DNA of 64,000 nucleotides. It comes from Stenotrophomonas sp. 57 (GTDB lineage: Bacteria > Pseudomonadota > Gammaproteobacteria > Xanthomonadales > Xanthomonadaceae). The stretch is from contig NZ_CP127407.1 of assembly GCF_030291075.1 (NCBI RefSeq), positions 2,912,001 through 2,976,000 of the forward strand, written 5' to 3'. The notes under the pieces were generated by a model. It did no database searches. It was not told the origin of the DNA and was given only the letters and a program-made list of their open reading frames with translations. Shown one piece after another: positions 28,766 through 37,173 of this stretch (positions are counted from its first letter, which is position 1; every line of letters starts with the position of its first letter). Made by a program: the position numbers and the translations under genes.

Positions 28766-29364
28766 GCGTGGCTGTCCAGGCGGTATCGCAGGTGGCGCTT
28801 CACGCCCTGCCATTCCGCATCGATGATGGAGAAGATGACGGTGTCGCGCGGCGTGCCGTCGGCGTGCCGCTTATGGTTGCGCAGCACGCCATCCTGCTTC
28901 GCGCCGAGGCGGGCAATGGCGGTGCGCGAAGTGGCGTTGAACCAGCTGGTTTCCAGTACCACGCTGATGCAACCCATCGTTTCGAAGGCGTGCTGCAGCA
29001 GCAACAGCTTGGCTTCGGTATTGGCCCCGGTGCGCTGCACGCGCGGCGTGTACCAGGTGTAGCCGAGGCTGAGTTTCGGCACGCTCGCATCCATGTCGTA
29101 GAAGCGCGTGCTGCCGATGATCTCACCGGCGGCATCGCAGATCACGAACGGAAGCACCTTGCCCTCGGCCTGCGCCTGCAGCGCGGCCTGCACATAGGCC
29201 TCGGCCCGCTCCGGCGACGGCACCTGGGTATACCAGAGCTGGTTCAGGCCGCTGCCGTCCAGCGCAGCACGCAGGCCGGGCACGTGTTCCATCTGCAGCG
29301 GCTGCAGCATCACGTGCTGGCCGCGCAGGGTGGGTACCGAATTCCAGGCGTCGGGGTTGCTCAT
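28762..29364 (-). CDS. GNAT family N-acetyltransferase (RimJ/RimL type)
   Basis: A 200-residue acetyltransferase with the acetyl-CoA region [18 protein letters not shown] and a late [18 protein letters not shown] stretch, as in RimJ/RimL-like enzymes. It is embedded between argB and argC with overlaps, which hints at a link to acetylated arginine intermediates, but the fused argB already carries a synthase domain. The substrate is unknown. Confidence 0.82.
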   Translation of the reverse strand: MSNPDAWNSVPTLRGQHVMLQPLQMEHVPGLRAALDGSGLNQLWYTQVPSPERAEAYVQAALQAQAEGKVLPFVICDAAGEIIGSTRFYDMDASVPKLSLGYTWYTPRVQRTGANTEAKLLLLQHAFETMGCISVVLETSWFNATSRTAIARLGAKQDGVLRNHKRHADGTPRDTVIFSIIDAEWQGVKRHLRYRLDSHA

Positions 29365-29367
29365 CGC

Positions 29368-30696
29368 TCAGCCCTGCAGGCTTGGTGTGCGCTTGGCGCA
29401 GTGGTCGACATAGGTGCGGATGCGATCGATGCCATCGGCACCGAACCAGAACACCTTCCATTGATCCTGCTTGTAGCAGCCATCGGATTCGGCGTAGTAG
29501 AAATGGTTGATCGGGTTGCCATGCCGCGAGCGCCAGAACAGCTGCGGGGTTTCCTCCAGCATCACGTTCCAGACCGCGCGACCGAGGCCTTCACCCTGCG
29601 CGTCGTCGAGCACGGCGAACTTGTCCAGGTACACGCCTTCGGCCTCATCGGTGAGGATCACCGCGGTGCGGTAGTTCTCGCTGACATAGGCGCGCAGCAG
29701 TTTGGTCTTCTCGAAGTAGTCCGGCACCAGGGTGCGGCCGAAGCTGGATTCGATCAGGCCCTTCAGGCGCGGCAGGTCCAGTTCGTTCCAGGCGGTGGCG
29801 CGCAGCACCTTCTCGCCCTTGCGCACCAGCGTGCCCGAGCCCTTGTGGGTGAACAGTTCCTTGGCCAGGTCGGCCGGGCGGGTGATCGACACCGACGATT
29901 CCAGCGGCAGGCGATCGAGCAGGTCCTTGATCTGTTCGATCTTCACCTTCATGCCGCCGTGGATCCAAGGCTGCGCGATCAGGTGGTCATACTCGGTGGA
30001 CAGGTTGATCGAATCGATCACGTTGCCCGCCTCGTCCAGCAGGCCGCCGGTCCCGGTCAGGAAGATGATCTTGTACGGCTGCAGTTCCTGCACCAGCTCG
30101 TTGGCGGCAAAGTCGGCGTTGACGTTGAGGATCTGGCCACCGGCGGTTTCACCCAGGCTGGTGATGACCGGGATCGAGCCGGCACGCAGGCTGGTCTCGA
30201 TGGGCGCCAGGTTGACCTTCTTCACCTCGCCGACCAGACCGTAGGTATCTACGTCCAGGTACTCGGCCTCGAATACGCCACCGGTGATCGAGGTGGCGCG
30301 CGCACCGTTCTGCTGCAGCGCCTCGACCAGGCGCAGGTTGGACTGCTGGAACACCCGGCGCACGATCGCCAACGCTTCCGGCGAGGTCACGCGCAGGCCG
30401 TTGACGGTCTGCTTCTCGATGCCGGCTGCCGACAGCTCGGCATCCAGCTGCGGGCCGGCACCGTGCAGCACGATCGGGGTCAGCCCGACTTCCTGCAGGA
30501 ACGACAGCGAGGAGGTCAGCGCGTCGAGGTCGTCGCGCAGCACCGCGCCGCCAACCTTGACCACGGCGAAGCGCTTGGCGTCCAGCTGCGAGAAGCGCTT
30601 GAGGTACTGGCTGATCTCCTTCGCGCTGGCCATGCTGGAAAGCAGGCGCACGATGGTCTGGCGGGTCTGGCGGTGGGGCTGGAGGGCAGGAGACAT
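29368..30696 (-). CDS. argB: Bifunctional N-acetylglutamate kinase/N-acetylglutamate synthase
   Basis: A 442-residue fusion. Residues about 30-290 form an amino-acid kinase ([36 protein letters not shown]), and about 295-442 a vertebrate-like GNAT domain ending in the [20 protein letters not shown] region. The same architecture is known from Xanthomonas campestris and Maricaulis. It makes N-acetylglutamate and phosphorylates it, and in the family is arginine-inhibited. A start at the second Met ([10 protein letters not shown]) is possible. It follows argE' by 26 bases. Confidence 0.9.
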   Translation of the reverse strand: MSPALQPHRQTRQTIVRLLSSMASAKEISQYLKRFSQLDAKRFAVVKVGGAVLRDDLDALTSSLSFLQEVGLTPIVLHGAGPQLDAELSAAGIEKQTVNGLRVTSPEALAIVRRVFQQSNLRLVEALQQNGARATSITGGVFEAEYLDVDTYGLVGEVKKVNLAPIETSLRAGSIPVITSLGETAGGQILNVNADFAANELVQELQPYKIIFLTGTGGLLDEAGNVIDSINLSTEYDHLIAQPWIHGGMKVKIEQIKDLLDRLPLESSVSITRPADLAKELFTHKGSGTLVRKGEKVLRATAWNELDLPRLKGLIESSFGRTLVPDYFEKTKLLRAYVSENYRTAVILTDEAEGVYLDKFAVLDDAQGEGLGRAVWNVMLEETPQLFWRSRHGNPINHFYYAESDGCYKQDQWKVFWFGADGIDRIRTYVDHCAKRTPSLQG

Positions 30697-30722
30697 TTCG
30701 GTTTCGTCGGAATAGGAAAGAA

Positions 30723-31811
30723 TCAGGCGCCGGCGGCGATGATGCGGTGCACGGCGTCGGTGTAGCGCTGCAGCTGGTCCAGCGTCACGAACTCATCGGC
30801 GGTGTGGGCCTGGGCAATGTCGCCCGGGCCGAACACCAGCGTGGTGTAGCCGGCGGCGGAGAACAGCGAGGCCTCGGTCCAGAAGTCCACCGCGTTGCCG
30901 ATCGGCAGGTCCAGCGCGTCGGCCACGTCGCGCGCCAGCAGCCGGCGGTGCTCGGCTTCGGCAATGTCGCCGGCCGGCAGGCTGGGGCCGCGGAAGGTCT
31001 CGGTGAACAGCGCGGCATCCGGTTCGGCGAAACCGGCGAAGGTGGCCAGCAACGCGTCGATGTCCATCGACGGCAGCGGGCGGAAACCAAAGCGCACTTC
31101 GGCAGCCGGCGCGATCATGTTGGCCTTGATGCCACCTTCGACGCGACCGATGTTGAAGCGCAGGCCGGTCAGCCCACCGAAACGGGCCGAGGCCAGCGCT
31201 TCGACATGGTCCAGCGCGCGGTTACCCCAGCGCATCGCCTGGTGCAACGCGCTGGCAGCCGCATCCTGCTTGCCCGAGGCATGCCCGGCGCGGCCGGCGA
31301 ACTGCATCAGTACCGAGCTGATGCCACGATGCGCCAGCACCGCTTCGCTCATGGTCGGCTCGGCCACCAGCACCGCTTCGTACGGAATGCCGCGGGCCAG
31401 GAACGCGGCGATGCAGCGCGGATCGTTGGCCTCCTCATCGCTGGAGAACAGGAACGCGGCATCACCATCGCTGGCATTGGCCGCAGCCACCAGTGCAGCG
31501 GCCGCGCCCTTGATGTCACACACGCCGAGGCCGACCACACGGTCGTCCAGGCGCCGCATCACATGCGGGTCGGCACTCCAGTGCGGCGAGTCCGGCACCG
31601 TGTCCAGGTGCACGTTGAACAGGTACTTCGGCGTTCCGCGCACGGCATACAGGCTGACTGCACCGGCGCCGTGATCGATCACCTCGACGTTGAAGCCGGG
31701 CAGGTTCGCGCGCAGGTAATCGAAGATGCCACCGGTGGTGATCGCACGCGGCGGGTTGCGGGTGTCGAAGGACACCAGCGCCTGCAGGTGATCGAGCGTC
31801 TGTTCAAGCAT
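30723..31811 (-). CDS. argE': N-acetyl-L-citrulline deacetylase
   Basis: M20-family metallohydrolase of 362 residues. Metal-site residues are seen in [26 protein letters not shown] and VAEPT, with a late histidine in AHTADEF. General ArgE enzymes deacetylate N-acetylornithine. In Xanthomonadaceae, where carbamoylation happens on N-acetylornithine, this enzyme acts on N-acetylcitrulline, and the argF' upstream supports that reading. Confidence 0.88.
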   Translation of the reverse strand: MLEQTLDHLQALVSFDTRNPPRAITTGGIFDYLRANLPGFNVEVIDHGAGAVSLYAVRGTPKYLFNVHLDTVPDSPHWSADPHVMRRLDDRVVGLGVCDIKGAAAALVAAANASDGDAAFLFSSDEEANDPRCIAAFLARGIPYEAVLVAEPTMSEAVLAHRGISSVLMQFAGRAGHASGKQDAAASALHQAMRWGNRALDHVEALASARFGGLTGLRFNIGRVEGGIKANMIAPAAEVRFGFRPLPSMDIDALLATFAGFAEPDAALFTETFRGPSLPAGDIAEAEHRRLLARDVADALDLPIGNAVDFWTEASLFSAAGYTTLVFGPGDIAQAHTADEFVTLDQLQRYTDAVHRIIAAGA

Positions 31812-31833
31812 GAATCAACAATCCTGTGGAATT

Positions 31834-31899
31834 CCGCCGGGCATGGCCCGGCCTACCGGAGCACGTCTGGTGGAGAGCCCCCTTCTTGTTGAAGGGGGC
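31834..31899. repeat. GTAG element and perfect hairpin inside the arg operon
   Basis: In the 136-base gap between argG and argE', a reversed GTAG palindrome (31834-31856) lies beside GCCCCCTTC-TTGTT-GAAGGGGGC (31877-31899), a perfect 9-base stem without a T run. They could affect mRNA stability or reduce downstream expression. Confidence 0.65.
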
Positions 31900-31947
31900 G
31901 CGCCGAAGGCGCAGGGTTAAGGTGAAATGCGCGGGCTCGTGCTCAAG

Positions 31948-33144
31948 TCAACCACGGTTGACTTGAGCAAAGAGCGTCGAGCTCATGCCGAACAGCTTGA
32001 TGAACCCTTCGGCCTCTTCCACGCCCCAGTCGGCCGACTGCGCGTAGGTGGCACCCTTGGTGTTGAGCAGGTGCGGCGACTTCACCGCCACCGCGTCGAC
32101 GCGGCCACCACGGGTTTCCAGCACCACTTCGCCGTTGACCTTGGCCTGCGAGGACTTCAGGAACGCTTCGATGTCGGTCTTCAGCGGATCGTGGTAGAAG
32201 CCTTCGTACACCAGCTCCACCCACTTGCGCGCCACATCCGGCTTGAAGCGGTTCTGCTGCTTGGTCAGCACCGCATCTTCCAGCGCGCGGTGCGCGGCCA
32301 GCAGCGAGACCAGGCCCGGGGCCTCGAACACGATGCGACCCTTCAGGCCGATCACGGTGTCGCCGGTGTAGACGCCGCGGCCAACGCCGTAGGGGGCGAA
32401 CAGCTTGTTGAGCTGCGCCAGGATCTGGTCACCCGGCAGCGCCTTGCCGTTCAGTTCAACGGCCTCGCCTTCGACGAACTTCAGGGTGACGGTCAGGGCC
32501 TGTTCCGGCCACTCGCTGCGCGGCGAGCACCAGCCACGCGCACCCTCGCCCGGGGCTTCCCAGCGGTCGATCTCGCCGCCGGACATGGTCACGCCCAGCA
32601 GGTTTTCGTTGATGGTGTAGGCCTGCTGCTTGGCGCGCACGCCGAAGCCGCGCTCTTCCAGGTACTTCTGCTCGTAGGCGCGGGTCTGGGTGTGTTCCTT
32701 CTGGATCTCGCGGATCGGCGCGATGATCTGGTAGTCACCCAGCGCCTTCACGGCCAGGTCGAAGCGGACCTGGTCGTTGCCCATGCCGGTGCAGCCGTGG
32801 GCGATGATGTTGGTACCCAGTTCGGCGGCACGCTTCAGCGCGGCATCGACGATCAGGTAACGGTCCGACACCAGCAGCGGGTACTGGCCCTGGTAGCCTT
32901 CGCCGGCCCACACGAACGGCTTGACGAAGCCCTCCCAGATGGCCGGGCCACCGTTGACGGTGACGTGGCTGGTGACGCCCAGTTCGGCGGCGCGCTTCTC
33001 GATGAAATCGCGCTCTTCATCATCCACGCCGCCGGTGTCGGCGAACACGGTGTGCACGTTGTAGCCACGCTCCTGCAGGTACGGCACGCAGAAGCTGGTA
33101 TCCAGGCCGCCGGAGAAGGCGAGAACGACGTCTTTGTTGCTCAT
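31948..33144 (-). CDS. argG: Argininosuccinate synthase
   Basis: A 398-residue ATP-dependent enzyme joining citrulline and aspartate. The ATP loop is [12 protein letters not shown] at the N-terminus and [15 protein letters not shown] follows. The sequence is closer to the shorter subtype of the family than to E. coli ArgG. The mRNA gap to argF' upstream (63 bases) holds a GTAG palindrome. Confidence 0.95.
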   Translation of the reverse strand: MSNKDVVLAFSGGLDTSFCVPYLQERGYNVHTVFADTGGVDDEERDFIEKRAAELGVTSHVTVNGGPAIWEGFVKPFVWAGEGYQGQYPLLVSDRYLIVDAALKRAAELGTNIIAHGCTGMGNDQVRFDLAVKALGDYQIIAPIREIQKEHTQTRAYEQKYLEERGFGVRAKQQAYTINENLLGVTMSGGEIDRWEAPGEGARGWCSPRSEWPEQALTVTLKFVEGEAVELNGKALPGDQILAQLNKLFAPYGVGRGVYTGDTVIGLKGRIVFEAPGLVSLLAAHRALEDAVLTKQQNRFKPDVARKWVELVYEGFYHDPLKTDIEAFLKSSQAKVNGEVVLETRGGRVDAVAVKSPHLLNTKGATYAQSADWGVEEAEGFIKLFGMSSTLFAQVNRG

Positions 33145-33161
33145 GGGGAGGGTATGTCCTG

Positions 33162-33185
33162 GTAGCGCCGGGCCGTGCCCGGCGG
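33162..33185. repeat. GTAG palindromic element between argF' and argG
   Basis: GTAGCGCCGGGCCGTGCCCG plus GCGG, a single unit of the GTAGCGCCGGG subfamily, within the intergenic part of the operon. Confidence 0.75.
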
Positions 33186-33207
33186 AAATGATTGAATCGG
33201 AAAAAAA

Positions 33208-34218
33208 TCAGCGCCCGGCAACCGCGGCCATGATCGCCTTCTGCACGTGCAGGCGGTTCTCGGCTTCGTTGATGGCGATGCACTGCGGCGAATCCATCAC
33301 GCCGTCGGTGGCCTTCACATTGCGGCGCAGCGGCAGGCAATGGCTGAACACACCGTTGTTGGTCAGCGCCATCTTGCGTTCGTCGACGATGAAGTGCTTG
33401 AACTGGTCGCGGATCGGCTTTTCCGGCTCCCAGTTGCCGAAGAACGGCAGCGCGCCCCAGCTCTTGGCGTAGACCACGTCGGCGCCGGCGTAGGCGCTGT
33501 CGATGTCATGGCTGATCTTCAGCGAACCACCGCTGTCGGCCACGTTCTGCTCGGCCCAGCCCATGTAACGGTCATCCAGGATGTAGTCGGCGGTCGGGCA
33601 CAGCAGGGTCACGTCCATGCCCATGCGGGTGGCGATGGTCAGCGCCGAGTTGGCCACGGCGGTGTTCAGCGGCTTGGGGTGGTAGGTCCAGGTCAGCACG
33701 TACTTCTTGCCACGCAGGTCCTGGGTGCCGAAGTGCTCCTGCAGGGCCATCACATGCGCCAGTTCCTGGCACGGGTGGGTGATGGTCTCCATGTTGATCA
33801 CCGGCACCGGCGAGTACTTGGCGAAGCTGTTGAGGACGATGTCCTGGCGGTCGTAGGCCCAGTCGATGAACTTGGGGAACGCGCGCACGGCGATGATGTC
33901 GCAGTAGCGGCCCAGCACCTTGGCCACTTCAGCGATGTGCTCTTCGGTATCGCCATCCATCACCGTGCCGAGGTTGAACTCGATCGGCCACGCATCCTTG
34001 CCCGGCTGCAGCACCACGGCGTGGGCGCCGAGCTGGAACGCGCCCAGTTCGAAGCTGGTGCGGGTGCGCATGGACGGGTTGAAGAACACCAGCGCGATCG
34101 ACTTGCCCTTGAGCTGGTCGCCGAGCTTGTTGCGCTTGAACAGCGCGGCCTGGGTCAGCAGCGCGTCAAGTTCGCTGCGGCTCCAGTCCTGGGTGTTCAG
34201 GAAGTGCTTGGGGGACAT
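33208..34218 (-). CDS. argF': N-acetyl-L-ornithine carbamoyltransferase
   Basis: A 336-residue transcarbamylase acting on N-acetylornithine rather than ornithine. The carbamoyl-phosphate loop is FNPSMRTRTSFE; MDGDTEEHIAEVA holds the Glu that marks the acetylornithine enzyme, and HPCQELAH, the LTWTYHPKPLNTA loop and HCLPLRRN follow. The sequence closely resembles my recollection of the X. campestris enzyme. Two ATGs are adjacent (34221, 34218); the second has better spacing from AAGGAA. It is the first gene after a leader region that looks like an arginine attenuator. Confidence 0.95.
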   Translation of the reverse strand: MSPKHFLNTQDWSRSELDALLTQAALFKRNKLGDQLKGKSIALVFFNPSMRTRTSFELGAFQLGAHAVVLQPGKDAWPIEFNLGTVMDGDTEEHIAEVAKVLGRYCDIIAVRAFPKFIDWAYDRQDIVLNSFAKYSPVPVINMETITHPCQELAHVMALQEHFGTQDLRGKKYVLTWTYHPKPLNTAVANSALTIATRMGMDVTLLCPTADYILDDRYMGWAEQNVADSGGSLKISHDIDSAYAGADVVYAKSWGALPFFGNWEPEKPIRDQFKHFIVDERKMALTNNGVFSHCLPLRRNVKATDGVMDSPQCIAINEAENRLHVQKAIMAAVAGR

Positions 34219-34325
34219 CATCTTTCCTTGCGTGGCAGCGCCGGGTCCGGCGCGGTGGAAGGGAAAAGCAGGAAGCAAAGGTGGAACGAAAAGATTGCAG
34301 TTGCAGCTTTCAGAACGCGTAAACG

Positions 34326-34350
34326 AAAAAACCCAGCCGGCGGGCTGGGT
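34326..34350 (-). terminator. Attenuator terminator of the argF' leader
   Basis: On the minus strand ACCCAGCC, loop CGCC and GGCTGGGT form a perfect 8-base stem followed by five further T (minus strand, 34330-34326). A run of A before the 5' arm lengthens the stem and would make it work in both directions. It lies 30 bases after the leader peptide stop and 108 bases before argF'. Confidence 0.85.
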
Positions 34351-34407
34351 TTTTTTCGGACGAACAGCAAAAAGCTCCGGTTACCCAGCGAGAATGTGGG
34401 GTTCCGG
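34344..34407 (-). promoter_or_regulatory. Putative antiterminator and leader pairing segments
   Basis: On the minus strand, GCTGGGT at 34389-34383 is complementary to ACCCAGC at 34350-34344, the 5' arm of the terminator, and would prevent it forming. The same segment can also pair upstream: CCGG/CCC at 34407-34399 with GGG/CCGG at 34386-34377. This gives the 1:2, 2:3, 3:4 choice of a classical attenuator. A short AGC-TTTTT-GCT hairpin could close the loop of the 2:3 form. Confidence 0.6.
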
Positions 34408-34482
34408 TCGACGGGCACGCGAGGTCATGCCCGACGCCTGTCGGGCTGCGCTGCTGTCGTGCTGGAAGTCGGTGAGCTTCAT
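34381..34482 (-). CDS. Putative arginine leader peptide (attenuation)
   Basis: A 33-codon frame from ATG 34482 to TAA 34381. Arginine codons occur at residues 14, 22, 24 and 25, the last three in the cluster R-A-R-R directly before the first pairing segment. An internal ATG (34428) would give a 15-residue version with the same cluster. A strong hairpin (34429-34446) lies just before that ATG and could pause polymerase. The ribosome site is weak. The call rests on the geometry: Arg cluster, stop codon inside the second pairing segment, and terminator downstream. Confidence 0.6.
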   Translation of the reverse strand: MKLTDFQHDSSAARQASGMTSRARRPEPHILAG

Positions 34483-34537
34483 GGCCGACAATCTTTGCAT
34501 GCGGCCGGGGCCGGCGCAAGGGGCCGGGGCCACGGAA

Positions 34538-35122
34538 TCAGGGATTGCCGGCGGCACCCTGCTCGGGGCCCACCCAGGGGGTGATCGAGACCCGGATCTT
34601 CAGCCGGTTGCCGGGGTCTTCCGGCAGCCGCGAGCGGTACTTGGTGCCCTTGTAGACGTAATCCACGTCATAGGCGATCGGCCGGCGGAACTCACGCCCC
34701 ACCGGCACGATGCGGCAGTCGCGGGTCAGCATCGGACCGTTGTTGGCCGGTGCCGGGGCAGGCGTCTCGGCGGCGGTCTCCTCGGAGACCTCTTCATCGC
34801 TGCGCTTGAACATCGAGCGCACCGAGTCCCAGAAGCGGCTGATCCGGCCCTTGTCCTCGGCCGGCTCTTCACCGGTCACGTTGACCGGGGCCAGGGTACG
34901 GGTCGAGATCGGCTCGCAATGCTCCTCGGTGCGGGTCGCGCGCAGGGTCTGGAACACCGGCTCGACGTTCAGCACCTGCGCATAGTCGAACTTCACGTTC
35001 TCGACGATCACCACCCGGTTGCGCGGCTCGGCCTCCTGCGCCTGGGCCACGGCGGCCGTCGCCGACAGGCAGGCCAGGGTCAGCAACGCGGTGGATTTCA
35101 GTGGCGACGGGAGCAAGGACAC
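34538..35122 (-). CDS. Secreted protein related to glycine-zipper 2TM envelope proteins
   Basis: A 194-residue exported protein. The GTG at 35122 starts a good signal peptide (LKSTALLTLACLSATAAVAQ). Mature residues open with FDYAQVLNVEPVFQTL and an EEHCEP, and the C-terminus has RDCRIVPV, YDVDYVYKGTKYRSRLPEDP and a final VSITPW. These flanks occur in glycine-zipper 2TM proteins, with one cysteine on each side. Between them there is no glycine zipper but an acidic and Ala/Pro-rich linker. Function unknown. Confidence 0.65.
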   Translation of the reverse strand: MSLLPSPLKSTALLTLACLSATAAVAQAQEAEPRNRVVIVENVKFDYAQVLNVEPVFQTLRATRTEEHCEPISTRTLAPVNVTGEEPAEDKGRISRFWDSVRSMFKRSDEEVSEETAAETPAPAPANNGPMLTRDCRIVPVGREFRRPIAYDVDYVYKGTKYRSRLPEDPGNRLKIRVSITPWVGPEQGAAGNP

Positions 35123-35289
35123 GGCAATAGTGTAGGCAGTGACGAGCGCAAGGGGCTGAACATTACCCGTCCACGCCGCTCCTGCCCACCCCACCTTGGG
35201 TGGAGCCGGCGTCCACCGGTGGCAATCGGCGTCCCCAAAGGGGGCCGACACGTTCTAAAATCACAGGCTTGTCCCCCAGCCACAGCCCC

Positions 35290-36666
35290 ATGACCCTGCG
35301 CCTGCACAACAACCTGACTCGCCAGCTCGAACCGTTCACCCCGCTCGATCCGGCCTGTCCGACCCTGTATGTGTGCGGCCCCACGGTCTACAACTACGTG
35401 CACATCGGCAACGCCCGCGGCCCGGTGGTGTTCGGGGTGCTGGCCGACCTGCTGCGGCGGCGTTTCGGCGCACTGCGCTACGCCCGCAACATCACCGACG
35501 TGGACGACAAGATCAACACCGCCGCGCACGAGCAGGGGGTGCCGATCAGCACCATCACCGACAAGTTCGCCGCCGCCTACCGTGAAGACATGGCCGCGCT
35601 GGGCGTGGTGCCGCCGGACATCGAGCCGGAAGTGACCGCGCACATGCCGCAGATCATCACCATGATCGAGCAGCTGATCGCCAACGGCCATGCCTATGCC
35701 GCCGAGGGCCACGTGCTGTTCGCGGTGGCCAGTTTCGACGGCTACGGCAAGCTGTCACGCCGCGACCCAGAAGAGATGCTGGCCGGCGCCCGTGTCGATG
35801 TCGCCCCCTACAAGCGCGATCCCGGCGATTTCGTGCTGTGGAAGCCCTCCACCGACGACCTGCCCGGCTGGGAATCGCCGTGGGGCCGTGGGCGCCCGGG
35901 CTGGCACATCGAATGCTCGGCGATGGCCGCCGCCCATCTGGGCGAGACCATCGACATCCATGCCGGCGGCGTCGACCTGCAGTTCCCGCACCACGAGAAC
36001 GAGATCGCGCAGAGCGAATGCGCCCATGGCGGCAGGATCTTTGCCCGCTACTGGCTGCACAACGGCATGCTCAACTTCGGCGGCGCCAAGATGAGCAAGT
36101 CGCTGGGCAACATCGAGCGCGTGCATGACCTGGTGCGCCAGCATCCGCCGGAGGCGCTGCGCCTGGCCCTGCTGTCGGCCCATTACCGGCAGCCGCTGGA
36201 CTGGTCCGACGGCCTGATCGAGCAGTCGGTGCGCACCCTGGACCGCCTGTACGGCACGCTGCGCGAGCTGGCATCGATCGAAGCCAGCGCGGTGATCCCG
36301 GCCAGCGTCGAGGCGACCCTGGATGACGACCTGAACACCCCGCAGGCGCTGGCCGAAGTGGCCCGCATCGCCGCCGAGGCGCGTCGTGCCACCGATCCGG
36401 CCGAACAGGCGCGCCTGAAGGGCGAGCTGCTCGGTGCAGGCCTGGCGCTGGGCCTGCTGCAGGCCGATCCGGCGCAGTGGTTCGGTACCGCCGCCGGCGA
36501 TGAGGGTGATGATGCGCGCATCCAGGGCCTGATCGACGAACGCGCAGCGGCCAAGAAGGCGCGCGACTTCGCCCGTGCCGACGCCATCCGCGACCAGCTG
36601 GCCGCCGAAGGCATCGTGCTGGATGACACCCCGCAGGGCGTTCGGTGGTCGCGCAAGCGCGGCTGA
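35290..36666 (+). CDS. cysS: Cysteinyl-tRNA synthetase
   Basis: A 458-residue class I synthetase. The N-terminal [18 protein letters not shown] carries the zinc cysteine and HIGN motif; [20 protein letters not shown] and KMSKSLGN follow in order. The C-terminal helical anticodon domain is complete. ATG at 35290 fits the family start; the frame is open to 35200 without homology. sufE follows after 54 bases. Confidence 0.97.
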   Translation: MTLRLHNNLTRQLEPFTPLDPACPTLYVCGPTVYNYVHIGNARGPVVFGVLADLLRRRFGALRYARNITDVDDKINTAAHEQGVPISTITDKFAAAYREDMAALGVVPPDIEPEVTAHMPQIITMIEQLIANGHAYAAEGHVLFAVASFDGYGKLSRRDPEEMLAGARVDVAPYKRDPGDFVLWKPSTDDLPGWESPWGRGRPGWHIECSAMAAAHLGETIDIHAGGVDLQFPHHENEIAQSECAHGGRIFARYWLHNGMLNFGGAKMSKSLGNIERVHDLVRQHPPEALRLALLSAHYRQPLDWSDGLIEQSVRTLDRLYGTLRELASIEASAVIPASVEATLDDDLNTPQALAEVARIAAEARRATDPAEQARLKGELLGAGLALGLLQADPAQWFGTAAGDEGDDARIQGLIDERAAAKKARDFARADAIRDQLAAEGIVLDDTPQGVRWSRKRG

Positions 36667-36720
36667 CCTGCCCTGCCCCGTGGCCGGTCCGCCGGCCACG
36701 CCCCCACCGTAGAGACTGTT

Positions 36721-37173
36721 GTGACCGACTCCCCGTTCCCGCTTGAACCCACCGCCGCCGAGGCCCAGACCGCCATCGCCGAGGAATTCGGCTTCTTCGG
36801 CGACTGGTCCGAGCGCTACCAGTACCTGATCGACCTCGGCCGCAAGCTGCCCGCCTTCCCGGACGAATGGAAGACCGAAGAGCACCGCCTGCTGGGCTGC
36901 CAGTCGATGGTCTGGATCGTGCCGGAAGGCAACGCGCAGTCGCTGCGCTTCCACGCCATCAGCGACTCGGCGATCGTCTCCGGACTGATCTTCCTGGCCC
37001 TGCGCGTGTACTCCGGGCGCTCGGCACAGGAAATCCTGGATACCGAGCCCAGCTACATCCAGGACATCGGGCTGGCCCGCCATCTGTCACCCACCCGCAG
37101 CAACGGCGTGGCGGCGATGCTGGCCTTCATCCGCGAGACCGCGCAGGCCCAGCTGCAGCGCGATCCGTCGTGA
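36721..37173 (+). CDS. sufE: Cysteine desulfuration protein SufE
   Basis: A 150-residue sulfur-transfer protein. The acceptor cysteine is in EHRLLGCQSMVW at about residue 60. It accepts persulfide from a cysteine desulfurase (SufS) for Fe-S cluster assembly; no sufS is nearby. GTG start; the stop overlaps the GTG start of the next gene by 4 bases. Next to cysS the theme is cysteine use. Confidence 0.92.
   Translation: MTDSPFPLEPTAAEAQTAIAEEFGFFGDWSERYQYLIDLGRKLPAFPDEWKTEEHRLLGCQSMVWIVPEGNAQSLRFHAISDSAIVSGLIFLALRVYSGRSAQEILDTEPSYIQDIGLARHLSPTRSNGVAAMLAFIRETAQAQLQRDPS

Larger units (their letters stand above)
34219..34537 (-). other. Arginine operon leader region
   Basis: This 319-base stretch upstream of argF' has no long gene. 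Read on the minus strand it contains a weak candidate promoter (TTGCGC at 34519-34514 and AAAGAT at 34496-34491), a short Arg-containing open frame, a terminator hairpin, and about 105 bases to the argF' start. See the separate entries for each part. Confidence 0.65.

Noticed and set aside
28762..29364. GNAT gene as the missing N-acetylglutamate synthase
   Set aside because: It is of RimJ/RimL type, and the fused ArgB already has a full synthase-like domain.
34331..34356. Terminator read as a simple end for the upstream envelope gene
   Set aside because: Possible, but it is about 180 bases past that stop, and the exact repeat of its arm at the end of an Arg-containing frame fits an attenuator better. 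Kept as the main alternative to the attenuation finding.
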